A model generated the notes under the pieces. The model saw nothing but the letters and a program-made list of their open reading frames with translations. It did no database searches and had not been told where the DNA came from. From Fimenecus sp045593555 (GTDB lineage: Bacteria; Bacillota; Clostridia; Oscillospirales; Acutalibacteraceae): 64,000 nucleotides of DNA. This document shows, one piece after another, positions 49,362 to 58,337 of the stretch. The stretch covers positions 23,732 to 87,731 of the forward strand of contig JAZNWU010000026.1 of assembly GCA_045593555.1 (NCBI GenBank), read 5' to 3'. How positions within the stretch are numbered: position 1 is the stretch's first letter; each line of letters begins with the position of its first letter. The position numbers were made by a program, and so were the translations under genes.

Positions 49362-49829
49362 TTATCTCATTCTTTCTTTCATAGTGCGTTCGATATTTCG
49401 TTGTGCTTCTTTTTTGGCAGCAACTTCACGCTTATCGTAAAGCTTTTTACCTTTACAAAGTCCGACCTGAACCTTTGCTCTACCTTTTTTAAAGTAAACG
49501 GACAAAGGAATAAGTGTCAGGCCTTCTTGTTTTGTTGTACCAAGAAGTCGCATAATCTCTTTTTTATGCATAAGAAGTTTACGGACTCTCATTGGGTCAC
49601 GGTTAAAAATGTTGCCGTGGTCATAAGGGCTTATATGCATACCATTGACAAAAATTTCGCCTTCGACAATGCTACACCATGCGTCTTTAAGGTTGCATTT
49701 GCCCTGACGAAGGGATTTTACCTCTGTACCAACAAGTTCAATACCTGCTTCATAACTCTCTATGACAAAATAATCATGGAGAGCTTTTTTGTTTTGTGCA
49801 ATTGTAGTGTTCTCTTTTTTCTCTGCCAT
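49362..49829 (-). CDS. smpB: SsrA-binding protein SmpB
   Basis: A 155-residue RNA-binding protein that delivers tmRNA to stalled ribosomes. Motifs are ALHDYFVIESYEAGIELVGTEVKSLRQGKCNLKDAWC, HISPYDHGNIFNRDPMRVRKLLMHKKEI, and the basic C-terminal tail KKLYDKREVAAKKEAQRNIERTMKE that enters the mRNA channel. Length is typical. It lies between recR and ssrA, all on one strand. Confidence 0.97.
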   Translation of the reverse strand: MAEKKENTTIAQNKKALHDYFVIESYEAGIELVGTEVKSLRQGKCNLKDAWCSIVEGEIFVNGMHISPYDHGNIFNRDPMRVRKLLMHKKEIMRLLGTTKQEGLTLIPLSVYFKKGRAKVQVGLCKGKKLYDKREVAAKKEAQRNIERTMKERMR

Positions 49830-49846
49830 GATTAGTTCCTCAATTA

Positions 49847-50440
49847 TTATAACAGACTTCTGCCCTGAAGTGCTCTGGAAAGTGTTACCTCATCTGCATA
49901 TTCAAGGTCACTACCAACAGGAATACCATATGCAAGTCGGCTGACTTTAATTCCCATTGGTTTTAAAAGTCTGGCAATATACATAGCTGTTGCTTCACCT
50001 TCAGTAGTTGGGTTTGTTGCCATAATGACTTCGTTTACTGAGTCGTCTGATAATCTTTGAATCAATTCTTTAATGCGAATGTTATCAGGTCCGACACCAT
50101 TCATAGGTGAAATAACACCATGTAATACATGATAAGTACCTTTGTATTCGTGAGTTCGTTCAAATGCTGTAACATCTCTTGGGTTTTCAACAACACAAAT
50201 CACAGAACTGTCACGATTTGCATTGTTGCATATATTACATTTTTCACCTTCAGTATGGTTACAGCAAACCGAACAGGTGTGTATATTAGTATGTGCATTA
50301 TTTATGGCATCAACAAGATTTTTTGTACCTTCATCATCAAGACCAAGAATGTAATACGCCATACGCTCCGCCGATTTTACACCGACAGAGGGCATTTTAC
50401 GAAATTCTTCAATCAATTTTTCTAAAGATACGATTGCCAT
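49847..50440 (-). CDS. recR: Recombination protein RecR
   Basis: A 197-residue repair protein acting with RecF and RecO at single-strand gaps. Features in order are the helix-hairpin-helix LIEEFRKMPSVGVKSAERMAYYIL, a zinc finger CSVCCNHTEGEKCNIC, and the Toprim domain with VICVVENPRDVTAFERTHEYKGTYHVLHGVISP and MATNPTTEGEATAMYI. The order dnaX-ebfC-recR is conserved widely in Firmicutes. Confidence 0.97.
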   Translation of the reverse strand: MAIVSLEKLIEEFRKMPSVGVKSAERMAYYILGLDDEGTKNLVDAINNAHTNIHTCSVCCNHTEGEKCNICNNANRDSSVICVVENPRDVTAFERTHEYKGTYHVLHGVISPMNGVGPDNIRIKELIQRLSDDSVNEVIMATNPTTEGEATAMYIARLLKPMGIKVSRLAYGIPVGSDLEYADEVTLSRALQGRSLL

Positions 50441-50473
50441 AATTTATGCTCCGATTAAATCAATGAAATTAAA

Positions 50474-50809
50474 TTAGAAGCCAAGTCCCGGAATGTTCAT
50501 TCCACCTGTGATTTTACCCATTTCTCTTTCAGCAGTTTCATCAGCTTTTCTCATAGCTTCATTTACTGCTGCAACGAGTAAATCTTCAAGCATTTCAACA
50601 TCTTCAGGGTCAACAACATCAGGCTGAATTTTAACTGAAACGAGCTGATGCTTACCGTTTACTGTAACATCAATTGCTCCGCCGCCTGCAGAAGCATTGT
50701 ATTCTGCTTCTTCACATTCCTGCTGTACACGAGCCATATCTTCCTGCATCTGCTGAATGCGTTTCATCATATTTGCCTGACCGCCTTGGTTTGGTATTCT
50801 TGCTTTCAT
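50474..50809 (-). CDS. ebfC: YbaB/EbfC family nucleoid-associated protein
   Basis: A 111-residue DNA-binding protein of the YbaB family: an N-terminal helix rich in Met/Gln (NMMKRIQQMQEDMARVQQECEEAEYNASAGGGAIDVTVNGKHQLVSVKI), then LEDLLVAAVNEAMRKADETAEREMGKITGGMNIPGLGF. It is expected to coat DNA as a dimer. It starts 2 bases after the dnaX stop, so the two are translationally coupled. Confidence 0.95.
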   Translation of the reverse strand: MKARIPNQGGQANMMKRIQQMQEDMARVQQECEEAEYNASAGGGAIDVTVNGKHQLVSVKIQPDVVDPEDVEMLEDLLVAAVNEAMRKADETAEREMGKITGGMNIPGLGF

Positions 50810-50811
50810 TT

Positions 50812-52458
50812 TTATTCCTCCTCAATTTTTACACCGAGATTTTTTGCCTTTGACACAAGGTCAGAAAGTGGATTTTTCGGTGCTTGTTCTTGCTTATTGT
50901 TATAAACAGCAAGTGTATATGTTTTGCCTGTTATTTGTGTAACGGCTTCTCTTATGATTTTTGAATAATCACCTGTTTTAAGATAAAGTTCTAATACGGG
51001 TGAGCCTTTAATAAGTAAGTATTTACCATGATGAATAAATGCCGATGAACCTGTGAGCATTGCAATAAGACTCTTGTCCTTTGCGTAAAGCTTTTCCAAA
51101 ACCTCAGGCCAATTATCAAACGGAACTGTTCCCATATTCTGTGGGGCAATTTGTTCTTCCTGCGGTGCAGGAGGGGGCTCCGGAAGTGGAATTTCTTCTT
51201 TTTCAGGCTCTTTTGCAGATTCAACAGGTTCAGACTCAGGTTGTTTTTCAACCTTTAATTCAGGTCCTTTAACTGGAGCAGGTGATTCTGCCTTAACTGT
51301 GATTTTACCTGATGAAATAACAGCTTCAAGTTCACTGAGTCTTCGAAGAATTGCATTTAAATCTCCATCAAGACTTGGCGTGCAAAGTCTTATAATACAA
51401 AGTTCTGCACTTGTTCTTCTGTTTGCACCTTGTTTCATTGTAGATGCAGATGCAGTAAGAATATCTATACAGGACATTATTGTTGCAAGAGTTGTTTTTG
51501 CACTTTGCTGACGGATGATTTCCATTTCACCCTGTGAGCAGATAATCATATCCTGGAAATTCTTAACAGCCTTTGAAACCATAAGGTTTCTGAAATGACT
51601 TGTAAGCTCAGTAATAAGTCTTTCCATATCACAGGAATCATTATAGAGCTTGTTTACAACTTCTAATGCCTTTGCAGCATCCTTTTCAAGAATACAATCG
51701 CAAAGTTCAAATATATATTCTCTTCCTGCGAGACCTGCATTATTTGCAACTGCAGCAGAGTCAATAAGTCCATCGTGTGAAGAACAACGGTCGAGAAGTG
51801 ATAATGCATCACGCATAGCACCGTCTGCAATTCGGGCTATGAGCATAGCACCATCGTCAGAAATCTGAAGGTTTTCCTTGACTGCAACTTCCTTAAGTCT
51901 TTCAGCAATAGCTTCAGGCGGAATTCGTTTAAAGTCGAAACGCTGACATCGTGAAAGAATTGTTGATGGTAGTTTATGAACCTCAGTAGTTGCCAAAATG
52001 AAAATCACGTGTGCAGGTGGCTCTTCAAGAGTTTTGAGAAGTGCATTGAATGCGCCGATTGAGAGCATATGCACCTCGTCAATAATGTAAACTCTGAATT
52101 TTGCATTTGCAGGGGTAAAATTAGCTTCCTCACGCAAATCGCGGATATTATCAACACCGTTGTTTGATGCAGCGTCAATTTCGATTATGTCAAGTATTGC
52201 ACCTGAATCAATTCCTTTACAGATTTCACATTCGTTACAAGGATTTCCGTCGTGAGAATTAATACAGTTGACTGCTTTAGCAAGAATTTTTGCACAGGAG
52301 GTTTTACCTGTTCCACGAGAACCTGTAAAGAGATATGCATGGCTTGTTTTACCTGTCTTAACAGCATTTTCAAGTGTTGTTGTAATATGCTCTTGCCCTA
52401 CAACATCAGTAAATGTTGACGGACGGTATTTTCGATAAAATGCGCGATACAAAGTCAT
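50812..52458 (-). CDS. dnaX: DNA polymerase III subunit gamma/tau
   Basis: A 548-residue clamp-loader ATPase. The AAA+ part shows the start YRAFYRKYRPSTFTDVVGQEH, Walker A LFTGSRGTGKTSCAKILAKAVNC, a four-Cys zinc module (CINSHDGNPCNECEIC), Walker B YIIDEVHMLSIGAFNALLKTLEEPP and sensor LATTEVHKLPSTILSRCQRFDF. A Pro/Glu-rich linker (about 385-440) leads to a C-terminal domain for polymerase binding. AAAGGGAGGA precedes the ATG. The SRP RNA gene lies directly upstream. No obvious slippery frameshift signal was noted. Confidence 0.96.
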   Translation of the reverse strand: MTLYRAFYRKYRPSTFTDVVGQEHITTTLENAVKTGKTSHAYLFTGSRGTGKTSCAKILAKAVNCINSHDGNPCNECEICKGIDSGAILDIIEIDAASNNGVDNIRDLREEANFTPANAKFRVYIIDEVHMLSIGAFNALLKTLEEPPAHVIFILATTEVHKLPSTILSRCQRFDFKRIPPEAIAERLKEVAVKENLQISDDGAMLIARIADGAMRDALSLLDRCSSHDGLIDSAAVANNAGLAGREYIFELCDCILEKDAAKALEVVNKLYNDSCDMERLITELTSHFRNLMVSKAVKNFQDMIICSQGEMEIIRQQSAKTTLATIMSCIDILTASASTMKQGANRRTSAELCIIRLCTPSLDGDLNAILRRLSELEAVISSGKITVKAESPAPVKGPELKVEKQPESEPVESAKEPEKEEIPLPEPPPAPQEEQIAPQNMGTVPFDNWPEVLEKLYAKDKSLIAMLTGSSAFIHHGKYLLIKGSPVLELYLKTGDYSKIIREAVTQITGKTYTLAVYNNKQEQAPKNPLSDLVSKAKNLGVKIEEE

Positions 52459-52484
52459 TCCTCCCTTTGAATTATCATTGAAAA

Positions 52485-52626
52485 ATGCCTTAACTCAGTC
52501 ATGTGTCGTGCAGGCAGACTGTGGCGCCCGATGCAAACCGCTTAATGCTGCTCGGTTCCCCGCCTGACATGGTTCACGGCGCCTCGCCGCACAGGACCCA
52601 CACGGCACACGACTGAATTAAGGCAT
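52485..52626 (-). ncRNA. ffs: Signal recognition particle RNA (4.5S/scRNA)
   Basis: On the minus strand a long hairpin is closed by GCCTTAATTCAGTC against GACTGAGTTAAGGC and followed by TTTTT. Near its tip is the SRP54-binding signature GTCAGGCGGGGAACCGAGCAGC, read as GTCAGG..GGAA..AGCAG. The location just upstream of dnaX is the conserved Firmicute arrangement. It binds Ffh for co-translational membrane targeting. Confidence 0.9.
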
Positions 52627-52643
52627 CTCATTCGTTTCAAGTT

Positions 52644-52672
52644 ATTATACTACATATATTACACAATTTCAA
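52644..52672 (-). promoter_or_regulatory. Sigma-A promoter of the SRP RNA gene
   Basis: On the minus strand TTGAAA (52672-52667), a 17-base spacer and TATAAT (52649-52644). The RNA start would fall about 10 bases past the -10 box, in good agreement with the start of the SRP hairpin. Confidence 0.75.
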
Positions 52673-52695
52673 GAGAAAAATATATACTATTTTTA

Positions 52696-52724
52696 TTGTA
52701 GTTAAAAGGATTTTGTGATAAAAT
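52696..52724 (+). promoter_or_regulatory. Sigma-A promoter of the GH20 gene
   Basis: TTGTAG (52696-52701), a 17-base spacer and TAAAAT (52719-52724), 43 bases before the chosen ATG. Confidence 0.65.
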
Positions 52725-52767
52725 AATTATGTATAGATTCACAATGCATAAGTTGGAGGTGTCAGGA

Positions 52768-54357
52768 ATGTTTAATATTGTTCCTCAACCTGTAAGCATA
52801 CTCATAAATCGTGATAAAAAAGGTTTTACCCTTCATACCGGGACTACAATTTCACCATATCCATTTGTAGATGAGTTCATTTCTTTTGTGAGAAAAACGC
52901 TAAATAAAAAGGTATATGTTCATGAAGATACAGGTGAAGAAAGGTCAATTATTCTTCGAATTGATGATTCTATAGAACACTACGAGGGTTATACCATAAA
53001 ATGTGAAAACAGACGAGTTTTTATAAATGCAAAAACGGAAACAGGCTTGTTTTACGGATTGCAGACATTGAAACAGATGTTGTTGCAGACGGAAGGTAAA
53101 CTTCCTTATACTGAGATTACAGATTATCCTCGTTTTTCTTATCGTGGATTTATGCTTGACTGTGGAAGATATTTTTATACGGTTGATGAAGTGAAGAAAA
53201 TTATCGACCTGATGGCACTTCATAAACTGAATGTGTTGCATTGGCATTTGACAGAAGACCAGGGCTGGAGAATCGAAATTAAGAAATATCCTCTTTTAAC
53301 CGAAAAAGGTTCAAAAAGAAGTCATACTAATTTCAACCATAAGCCTCACAGTGGATATTATACACAAGATGATGTTCGGGAAATTGTAAAATATTGTCAT
53401 GACAGAAAAATAAAAGTTATCCCTGAATTTGATATTCCCGGACATAGCGTGGCTGCAATATCCTGTTATCCTGAACTTTCCTGTTTTAACAGAAAACTTG
53501 ACGTTGCAACTCATTGGGGAGTAAAACATGATATTCTCTGTGCAGGTAAAAAAACAACATATAAGTTTGTATATGATGTTCTTGATGAATTAATTGAGCT
53601 TTTCCCTGATAAAATCATTCATATCGGTGGTGATGAGGCAGTTAAAATGCGATGGGAAAACTGTCCATATTGCCAAAAAGCTATTAAGGATAACGGACTT
53701 AATAATGAAAACGAGCTTCAGATGTTCTTTATGAATAAGGTTAATGAATATTTGAAGTCAAAGGGTTATTCATCTATAATGTGGAACTATGATAAGAACG
53801 AAAATGCAGATATGTTAAGTGAAGATATCGCTTGGGATGTTTGCGGTATGGGTGACGATAAGGAAATAGTCAAAAATGAACTAAAGCGTGGTCGAAATAT
53901 GATTAATACATCGTGTTATCCGTATTATTTTGACTTTCCTTATGGTTGGAACACATTGAAAATGGTTTGTGAAGATGACGGAGCGTTGACATCTGATGAC
54001 AGCGAAACATTGGGTATTGAGGCACAGATGTGGACCGAATATGTTCCTAATATGAAACGTCTTGAGTTCCTTACTTTTCCACGATTAGGTGCAATGGCAG
54101 AAAATGCTTGGGCAGAAAAGGGATACCCGTCATTCACTACTTTTGTTCACAAAATAAATGATTATTATAAAGTCCTTGATGTATATGATGTAGGATATGC
54201 TCCATTGAAAAAGGCTTGTCCATCGTTTGTATATAAACATGCTTCTTCACTGTGGTTTAAACGCAGAGTGTTCCATTGGCAAGGCTTACACAACCTGTTT
54301 GATGATGCAAAAGCAAAGAAAGAAGCAGAAACAATTAAGAGTGAAGTTAAATTATAA
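52768..54357 (+). CDS. Beta-N-acetylhexosaminidase, GH20 family
   Basis: A 529-residue GH20 enzyme that removes terminal N-acetylhexosamine. An N-terminal GH20b domain (about 1-115) leads to the catalytic barrel: FSYRGFMLDCGRYFYTVDEVKKIIDLMALHKLNVLHWHLTEDQGWRIEIKKYP, the catalytic pair Asp289-Glu290 in HIGGDEA, and ETLGIEAQMWTEYV. No signal peptide is seen, so it should act on imported glycans or wall fragments. The ATG at 52768 has GGAGGT 7 bases upstream and fits the usual MxNIVPQP start; the longer frame from 52729 lacks a ribosome site. Confidence 0.92.
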   Translation: MFNIVPQPVSILINRDKKGFTLHTGTTISPYPFVDEFISFVRKTLNKKVYVHEDTGEERSIILRIDDSIEHYEGYTIKCENRRVFINAKTETGLFYGLQTLKQMLLQTEGKLPYTEITDYPRFSYRGFMLDCGRYFYTVDEVKKIIDLMALHKLNVLHWHLTEDQGWRIEIKKYPLLTEKGSKRSHTNFNHKPHSGYYTQDDVREIVKYCHDRKIKVIPEFDIPGHSVAAISCYPELSCFNRKLDVATHWGVKHDILCAGKKTTYKFVYDVLDELIELFPDKIIHIGGDEAVKMRWENCPYCQKAIKDNGLNNENELQMFFMNKVNEYLKSKGYSSIMWNYDKNENADMLSEDIAWDVCGMGDDKEIVKNELKRGRNMINTSCYPYYFDFPYGWNTLKMVCEDDGALTSDDSETLGIEAQMWTEYVPNMKRLEFLTFPRLGAMAENAWAEKGYPSFTTFVHKINDYYKVLDVYDVGYAPLKKACPSFVYKHASSLWFKRRVFHWQGLHNLFDDAKAKKEAETIKSEVKL

Positions 54358-54414
54358 CTAAAATTTGGGGAGTAGTTAAAAAAATATCTAATATATAAAT
54401 TGAGGTGTTATACA

Positions 54415-55923
54415 ATGAAAAAATATGTGTTAGCTTTAGACCAAGGAACAACAAGTTCACGTGCAATTCTTTTTGACAAAGATGGTAATATTTGTTATAA
54501 AGCACAGCACGAGTTCAGCCAGATTTATCCACATACTGGTTGGGTTGAACATAACCCTATGGAAATTCTTTTCTCACAGTTGCAATCTGTTATGGAAGTT
54601 ATGGCTGAAAGTAAGGCAACTGCTGAGGATATTGCTTCAATCGGTATTACAAATCAGCGAGAAACAACAATTGTTTGGGATAAATCAACAGGCAAGCCTA
54701 TTTATAATGCAATCGTATGGCAGTGCAGAAGAACTGCTGATATGTGCGAAAAAATTAAGGCAGATGCTGAATTAATACAATACATAAAAGAGCATACAGG
54801 CCTTGTTGTTGATGCGTATTTTTCTGCAACAAAAATCAGATGGATTCTTGACAATGTTGACGGGGCAAGAGAATTGGCTGAAAAAGGTCAACTTCTTTTT
54901 GGTACTGTTGAAACTTGGCTTATCTGGAATCTTACAGGTGGCGCTGTACATATTACTGACTATTCAAATGCGTCAAGAACAATGCTTTTTGATGTTGATA
55001 AATTATGTTGGGATGAATACCTTTGTGAAAAACTCCAGATTCCTATGACCATGCTTCCTAAATGTGAACCATCAAGTAAGGTTTACGGAACAGTTGCAAA
55101 GAGTGTTATGGGTATTGAAGAGCTTGCAGGTGTACCTATTTCAGGTGCAATCGGTGACCAGCCTGCTGCCCTTTTCGGTCAGGGTTGCTTTAAACAAGGT
55201 CAGGCAAAAAATACATACGGTACAGGTTGCTTCTTGCTTATGAATACAGGTGAAAAACGAGTTGAGTCGAAGAATAATCTTGTTACAGGTGTTGCCTGGG
55301 GATTAGGCGACAAGGTGACGTATGCTATTGAAGGTTCAGCTTTCAATGCTGGTTCAGTAATCAAATGGCTTCGTGATGATTTACAGCTTATTCCATCTGC
55401 TCGTCGTTGTGATGAACTTGCAGAAAGTGTGCAGAATTCAAACGGAGTATATTTTGTTCCTGCATTTACAGGTCTTGGTGCACCATATTGGGATATGTAT
55501 GCTCGTGGTACTATTGTAGGCCTTACTCGTGGTGCTACTTCTGCTCATATTTGCAGAAGTGTTCTTGAAGCTATTGCATATCAGATGACAGACTTGCTTG
55601 AAGCTATGAAACAGGATTCAGAAATCCAGCTTTCTGAACTTCGTGTTGACGGTGGTGCGTCGGTAAGTGATATTATGATGCAGATTCAGGCTGATATGAT
55701 AAGAACAAATGTGAACAGACCAAAGATGGTTGAAACAACAGCAATTGGTGCTGCTTATCTTTCAGGTCTTGCAGTAGGATTCTGGAAAGATATGGATGAA
55801 ATTGAAAAAATCCGTCAGGTAGATAAAGTGTTTGAGCCTAAAATGGATATGGAAAAACGAGAAAAGAGATATCGTGGATGGCTTCGTGCAGTTGAACGCT
55901 CAAGAGATTGGATTGAACATTAA
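54415..55923 (+). CDS. glpK: Glycerol kinase
   Basis: A 502-residue FGGY-family kinase phosphorylating glycerol. It begins KYVLALDQGTTSSRAILFDKDGN and has GWVEHNPMEI, GITNQRETTIVWDKSTGKPIYNAIVWQCRRT, SGAIGDQPAALFGQGCFKQGQAKNTYGTGCFLLMNTGEK and LRVDGGASVSDIMMQIQADM, all GlpK-specific. The ATG at 54415 follows TGAGGTG; the longer frame adds five doubtful residues. No glpF or glpD is adjacent. Its stop codon overlaps the start of the next small gene. Confidence 0.96.
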   Translation: MKKYVLALDQGTTSSRAILFDKDGNICYKAQHEFSQIYPHTGWVEHNPMEILFSQLQSVMEVMAESKATAEDIASIGITNQRETTIVWDKSTGKPIYNAIVWQCRRTADMCEKIKADAELIQYIKEHTGLVVDAYFSATKIRWILDNVDGARELAEKGQLLFGTVETWLIWNLTGGAVHITDYSNASRTMLFDVDKLCWDEYLCEKLQIPMTMLPKCEPSSKVYGTVAKSVMGIEELAGVPISGAIGDQPAALFGQGCFKQGQAKNTYGTGCFLLMNTGEKRVESKNNLVTGVAWGLGDKVTYAIEGSAFNAGSVIKWLRDDLQLIPSARRCDELAESVQNSNGVYFVPAFTGLGAPYWDMYARGTIVGLTRGATSAHICRSVLEAIAYQMTDLLEAMKQDSEIQLSELRVDGGASVSDIMMQIQADMIRTNVNRPKMVETTAIGAAYLSGLAVGFWKDMDEIEKIRQVDKVFEPKMDMEKREKRYRGWLRAVERSRDWIEH

Positions 55924-56198
55924 TGATTATCAGACATTACTTTCGCGACGGCGAAAAAATGCGAAAACATTTTCTTGAACATGGTGAAGCAACAAATTGT
56001 GACTCACCAGAGGAATATCTTATAAAAGCAAATGAAGTAATAGAAAATCCCAAGGTTAAAAGGAAACCGGAAACGGATGATGGTGATAATGATTTGGTGT
56101 ATTATCTCTCGGAAACAGGAGAAATAGTTTTTCTCTCTGGTGATGGATACATCAGGACATATTATATTGCTGACGACGAATATTTTGAACGACAATAG
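55923..56198 (+). CDS. Small protein resembling a BECR-fold RNase toxin domain
   Basis: A 91-residue protein with the pattern HFLEHGEATNCDSPEEYLIKANEVI, then DLVYYLSETGEIVFLSGDGYIRTYYIADDEYFERQ. The HFxxHG...S/AxxEYLxxA start and DGYIRTYY...YF end recall the C-terminal RNase domains (BECR fold) carried by contact-dependent and polymorphic toxins, here free-standing and without a delivery domain. The match is from memory of motif patterns and is not confirmed. The ATG overlaps the glpK stop by one base, so it is translationally coupled. No immunity-like gene is evident beside it. Confidence 0.55.
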   Translation: MIIRHYFRDGEKMRKHFLEHGEATNCDSPEEYLIKANEVIENPKVKRKPETDDGDNDLVYYLSETGEIVFLSGDGYIRTYYIADDEYFERQ

Positions 56199-56208
56199 GT
56201 GAAATCCA

Positions 56209-57381
56209 ATGGACTACGCAAAAGAAAGCTTAAAGCTTCATTATGAATGGCAAGGTAAAATTGAAATTAGAGCAAGAGCAAAAGCAAATGATAAGGAATC
56301 ATTGTCACTCGCATATACTCCGGGAGTTGCTCAGCCTTGTCTTGAAATCCAGAAAGACATAAATAAATCATTTGAATTGACACGCCGTTGGAATACTGTT
56401 GCTGTTGTGACAGATGGTACTGCTGTGTTGGGACTTGGTGATATTGGTCCTGAAGCAGGAATGCCTGTTATGGAAGGTAAATGTGTTCTTTTTAAGGAAT
56501 TCGGTGGTGTTGATGCAATTCCTCTTTGCGTAAAAAGCAAAGATGTTGATGAAATCGTTAATTGTGTTTACCTTTTGTCAGGAAGCTTTGGTGGAATAAA
56601 TCTTGAGGATATTGCAGCTCCGAGATGCTTTGAAATTGAGAAGAAATTGAAAGAAAAATGTGATATTCCGATTTTTCATGATGACCAGCACGGTACGGCT
56701 GTTGTTGTAGGTGCTGCTGTGACAAACGCACTTCGTGTTGTGGGTAAAAAGTTGGAGGATTGTACTGTTGTATTCAGCGGTGCAGGTGCAGCAGGTATTG
56801 CTATTGCAAAGCTTATTCACAAAATGGGTGCAGGGAACATTATAATGTGTGATAAAGCAGGTATTCTTGCAAAAGGTAATGAGTGGATGAATCCTGCACA
56901 AGCAGAAATGGCTGAAATTACAAATAAAAATAATCTACACGGAACTCTTGCAGATGCATTAAAAGGTGCAGATATATTTATCGGTGTTTCTGCACCAAAC
57001 ATTGTCACAGAAGAAATGATTAAGTCAATGGCTTCAGATGCAATCGTATTTCCTATGGCAAATCCTGTACCTGAAATTATGCCTGATAAAGCAAAAAATG
57101 CCGGTGCAAGAGTTGTTGGCACAGGCAGAAGTGATTATCCGAATCAGATTAATAATGTTCTCGCATTTCCCGGAATTTTCCGTGGTGCACTTGATTGTAG
57201 AGCAAGTGATATTAATGAGGAAATGAAAATTGCAGCAGCAAAGGCAATTGCATCTCTTGTTTCAGATGACGAGTTAACAGAAGAGTATATTCTTCCTAAA
57301 GCTTTTGATGAAAGAGTTGGCGTTACAGTTGCAAAAGCAGTTACTGAAGCTGCAAGAAAAACAGGTGTAGCAAGAAATTAA
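56209..57381 (+). CDS. NAD(P)-dependent malic enzyme
   Basis: A 390-residue oxidative malate decarboxylase giving pyruvate and CO2. It has SLAYTPGVAQPC, NTVAVVTDGTAVLGLGDIGPEAGMPVMEGKCVLFKEFGGVDAIPLC, the metal site FHDDQHGTAVV, the nucleotide loop VFSGAGAAGIAIAKLI, and GTGRSDYPNQINNVLAFPGIFRGAL. It is the short bacterial form without a phosphotransacetylase tail. The cofactor cannot be chosen from sequence alone. AGGTG lies upstream of the ATG, 11 bases after the small toxin-like gene. Confidence 0.94.
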   Translation: MDYAKESLKLHYEWQGKIEIRARAKANDKESLSLAYTPGVAQPCLEIQKDINKSFELTRRWNTVAVVTDGTAVLGLGDIGPEAGMPVMEGKCVLFKEFGGVDAIPLCVKSKDVDEIVNCVYLLSGSFGGINLEDIAAPRCFEIEKKLKEKCDIPIFHDDQHGTAVVVGAAVTNALRVVGKKLEDCTVVFSGAGAAGIAIAKLIHKMGAGNIIMCDKAGILAKGNEWMNPAQAEMAEITNKNNLHGTLADALKGADIFIGVSAPNIVTEEMIKSMASDAIVFPMANPVPEIMPDKAKNAGARVVGTGRSDYPNQINNVLAFPGIFRGALDCRASDINEEMKIAAAKAIASLVSDDELTEEYILPKAFDERVGVTVAKAVTEAARKTGVARN

Positions 57382-57416
57382 CTAAAATCAAAACCAAAAG
57401 TCTATATAAAACCCAA

Positions 57417-57450
57417 AACCCCATCGGATATACCGATGGGGTTCCTTTTT
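57417..57450 (+). terminator. Rho-independent terminator
   Basis: AACCCCATCGG (57417-57427) pairs with CCGATGGGGTT (57433-57443), followed by CCTTTTT. It ends the glpK/malic enzyme transcript. Confidence 0.88.
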
Positions 57451-57536
57451 CACTCGTCAAAAGACGAGATATAACCTATGTGGAATGTATGTATAATAGC
57501 ATAAAATGAACACGTTGTCAATTAAATAGACAAAAA

Positions 57537-58337
57537 TTATCTATCCTGCATTCTTCTCCAATGAAAGAGATATTGTTGAGCAATCCCTTCTGTGCCTTTT
57601 GTGCATTCAGGAAGACCATCAGGATACATTTCTGCCATAATTCTCTTTACCCAAACATCAATAGGAAATGCCTCGATTTTGTGGAACCCGTAAAGGAGAG
57701 TGCATTCGGCAACTTTTGCACCAACACCTTTGATTTTTTGCAATTCTTCTCTGCCAAATTCGATAGGATTTTCCTGAATTTTATTGAAATCAACTTCACA
57801 ATTTGTTACCTTTTGTGCTGCATCAATGATATATTTTGCTCTGAAACCTGCTCGTAACGGTGCTAAATCTTCAACAGTGAGTTTTGCGAGCTTGTCAGCA
57901 GACGGAAAAGTCTTTCTTCCTGTTTCACCGTCGCCAAAAGATTCGCAAAGTCTTTCGATGATTCCCTTAATTCGTGGGATATTATTATTCTGGGAAATAA
58001 TGAATGAACAAAGTGCCTCCCAGGGCTCCTGACGAAGAATACGGATGCCATTATATTCTTTAACTGCAGTTCTGAGATATCCGTCATCATAAGAAGAAAC
58101 TATTCTTTCATAGTCAAGGTCAAAGTCAAAATAGTTTTTCCAAATCAGATTATAATCTTCCTCTGTGCAATTATAGAAGATGAGTTCGTTTCCGATTTGC
58201 TGAATCTGCAAAAATCTGCCATATGCAACACCTTGCCACATATTGTTTTCAAATGACCAACGAAATGCCTGACCACAGTCAAGTGACAGACCTAAATTAA
58301 AGTTAGCCGGACAGATAATTTTATAACAATTTTTCAT
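57537..58337 (-). CDS. OGG1-type 8-oxoguanine DNA glycosylase/lyase
   Basis: A 266-residue base-excision repair enzyme of the OGG1 type (HhH-GPD superfamily). The N-terminal domain has LDCGQAFRW, followed by ILRQEPWEALCSFIISQNNNIPRI. The helix-hairpin-helix and active site read LQKIKGVGAKVAECTLLYGFHKIEAFPIDVWVKRI, with the lysine of GAKVAE and the Asp of PIDVWV matching the catalytic pair of OGG1. Removal of oxidised guanine is therefore likely. The ATG at 58337 has AAAGGA upstream. It faces the malic enzyme terminator. Confidence 0.9.
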   Translation of the reverse strand: MKNCYKIICPANFNLGLSLDCGQAFRWSFENNMWQGVAYGRFLQIQQIGNELIFYNCTEEDYNLIWKNYFDFDLDYERIVSSYDDGYLRTAVKEYNGIRILRQEPWEALCSFIISQNNNIPRIKGIIERLCESFGDGETGRKTFPSADKLAKLTVEDLAPLRAGFRAKYIIDAAQKVTNCEVDFNKIQENPIEFGREELQKIKGVGAKVAECTLLYGFHKIEAFPIDVWVKRIMAEMYPDGLPECTKGTEGIAQQYLFHWRRMQDR

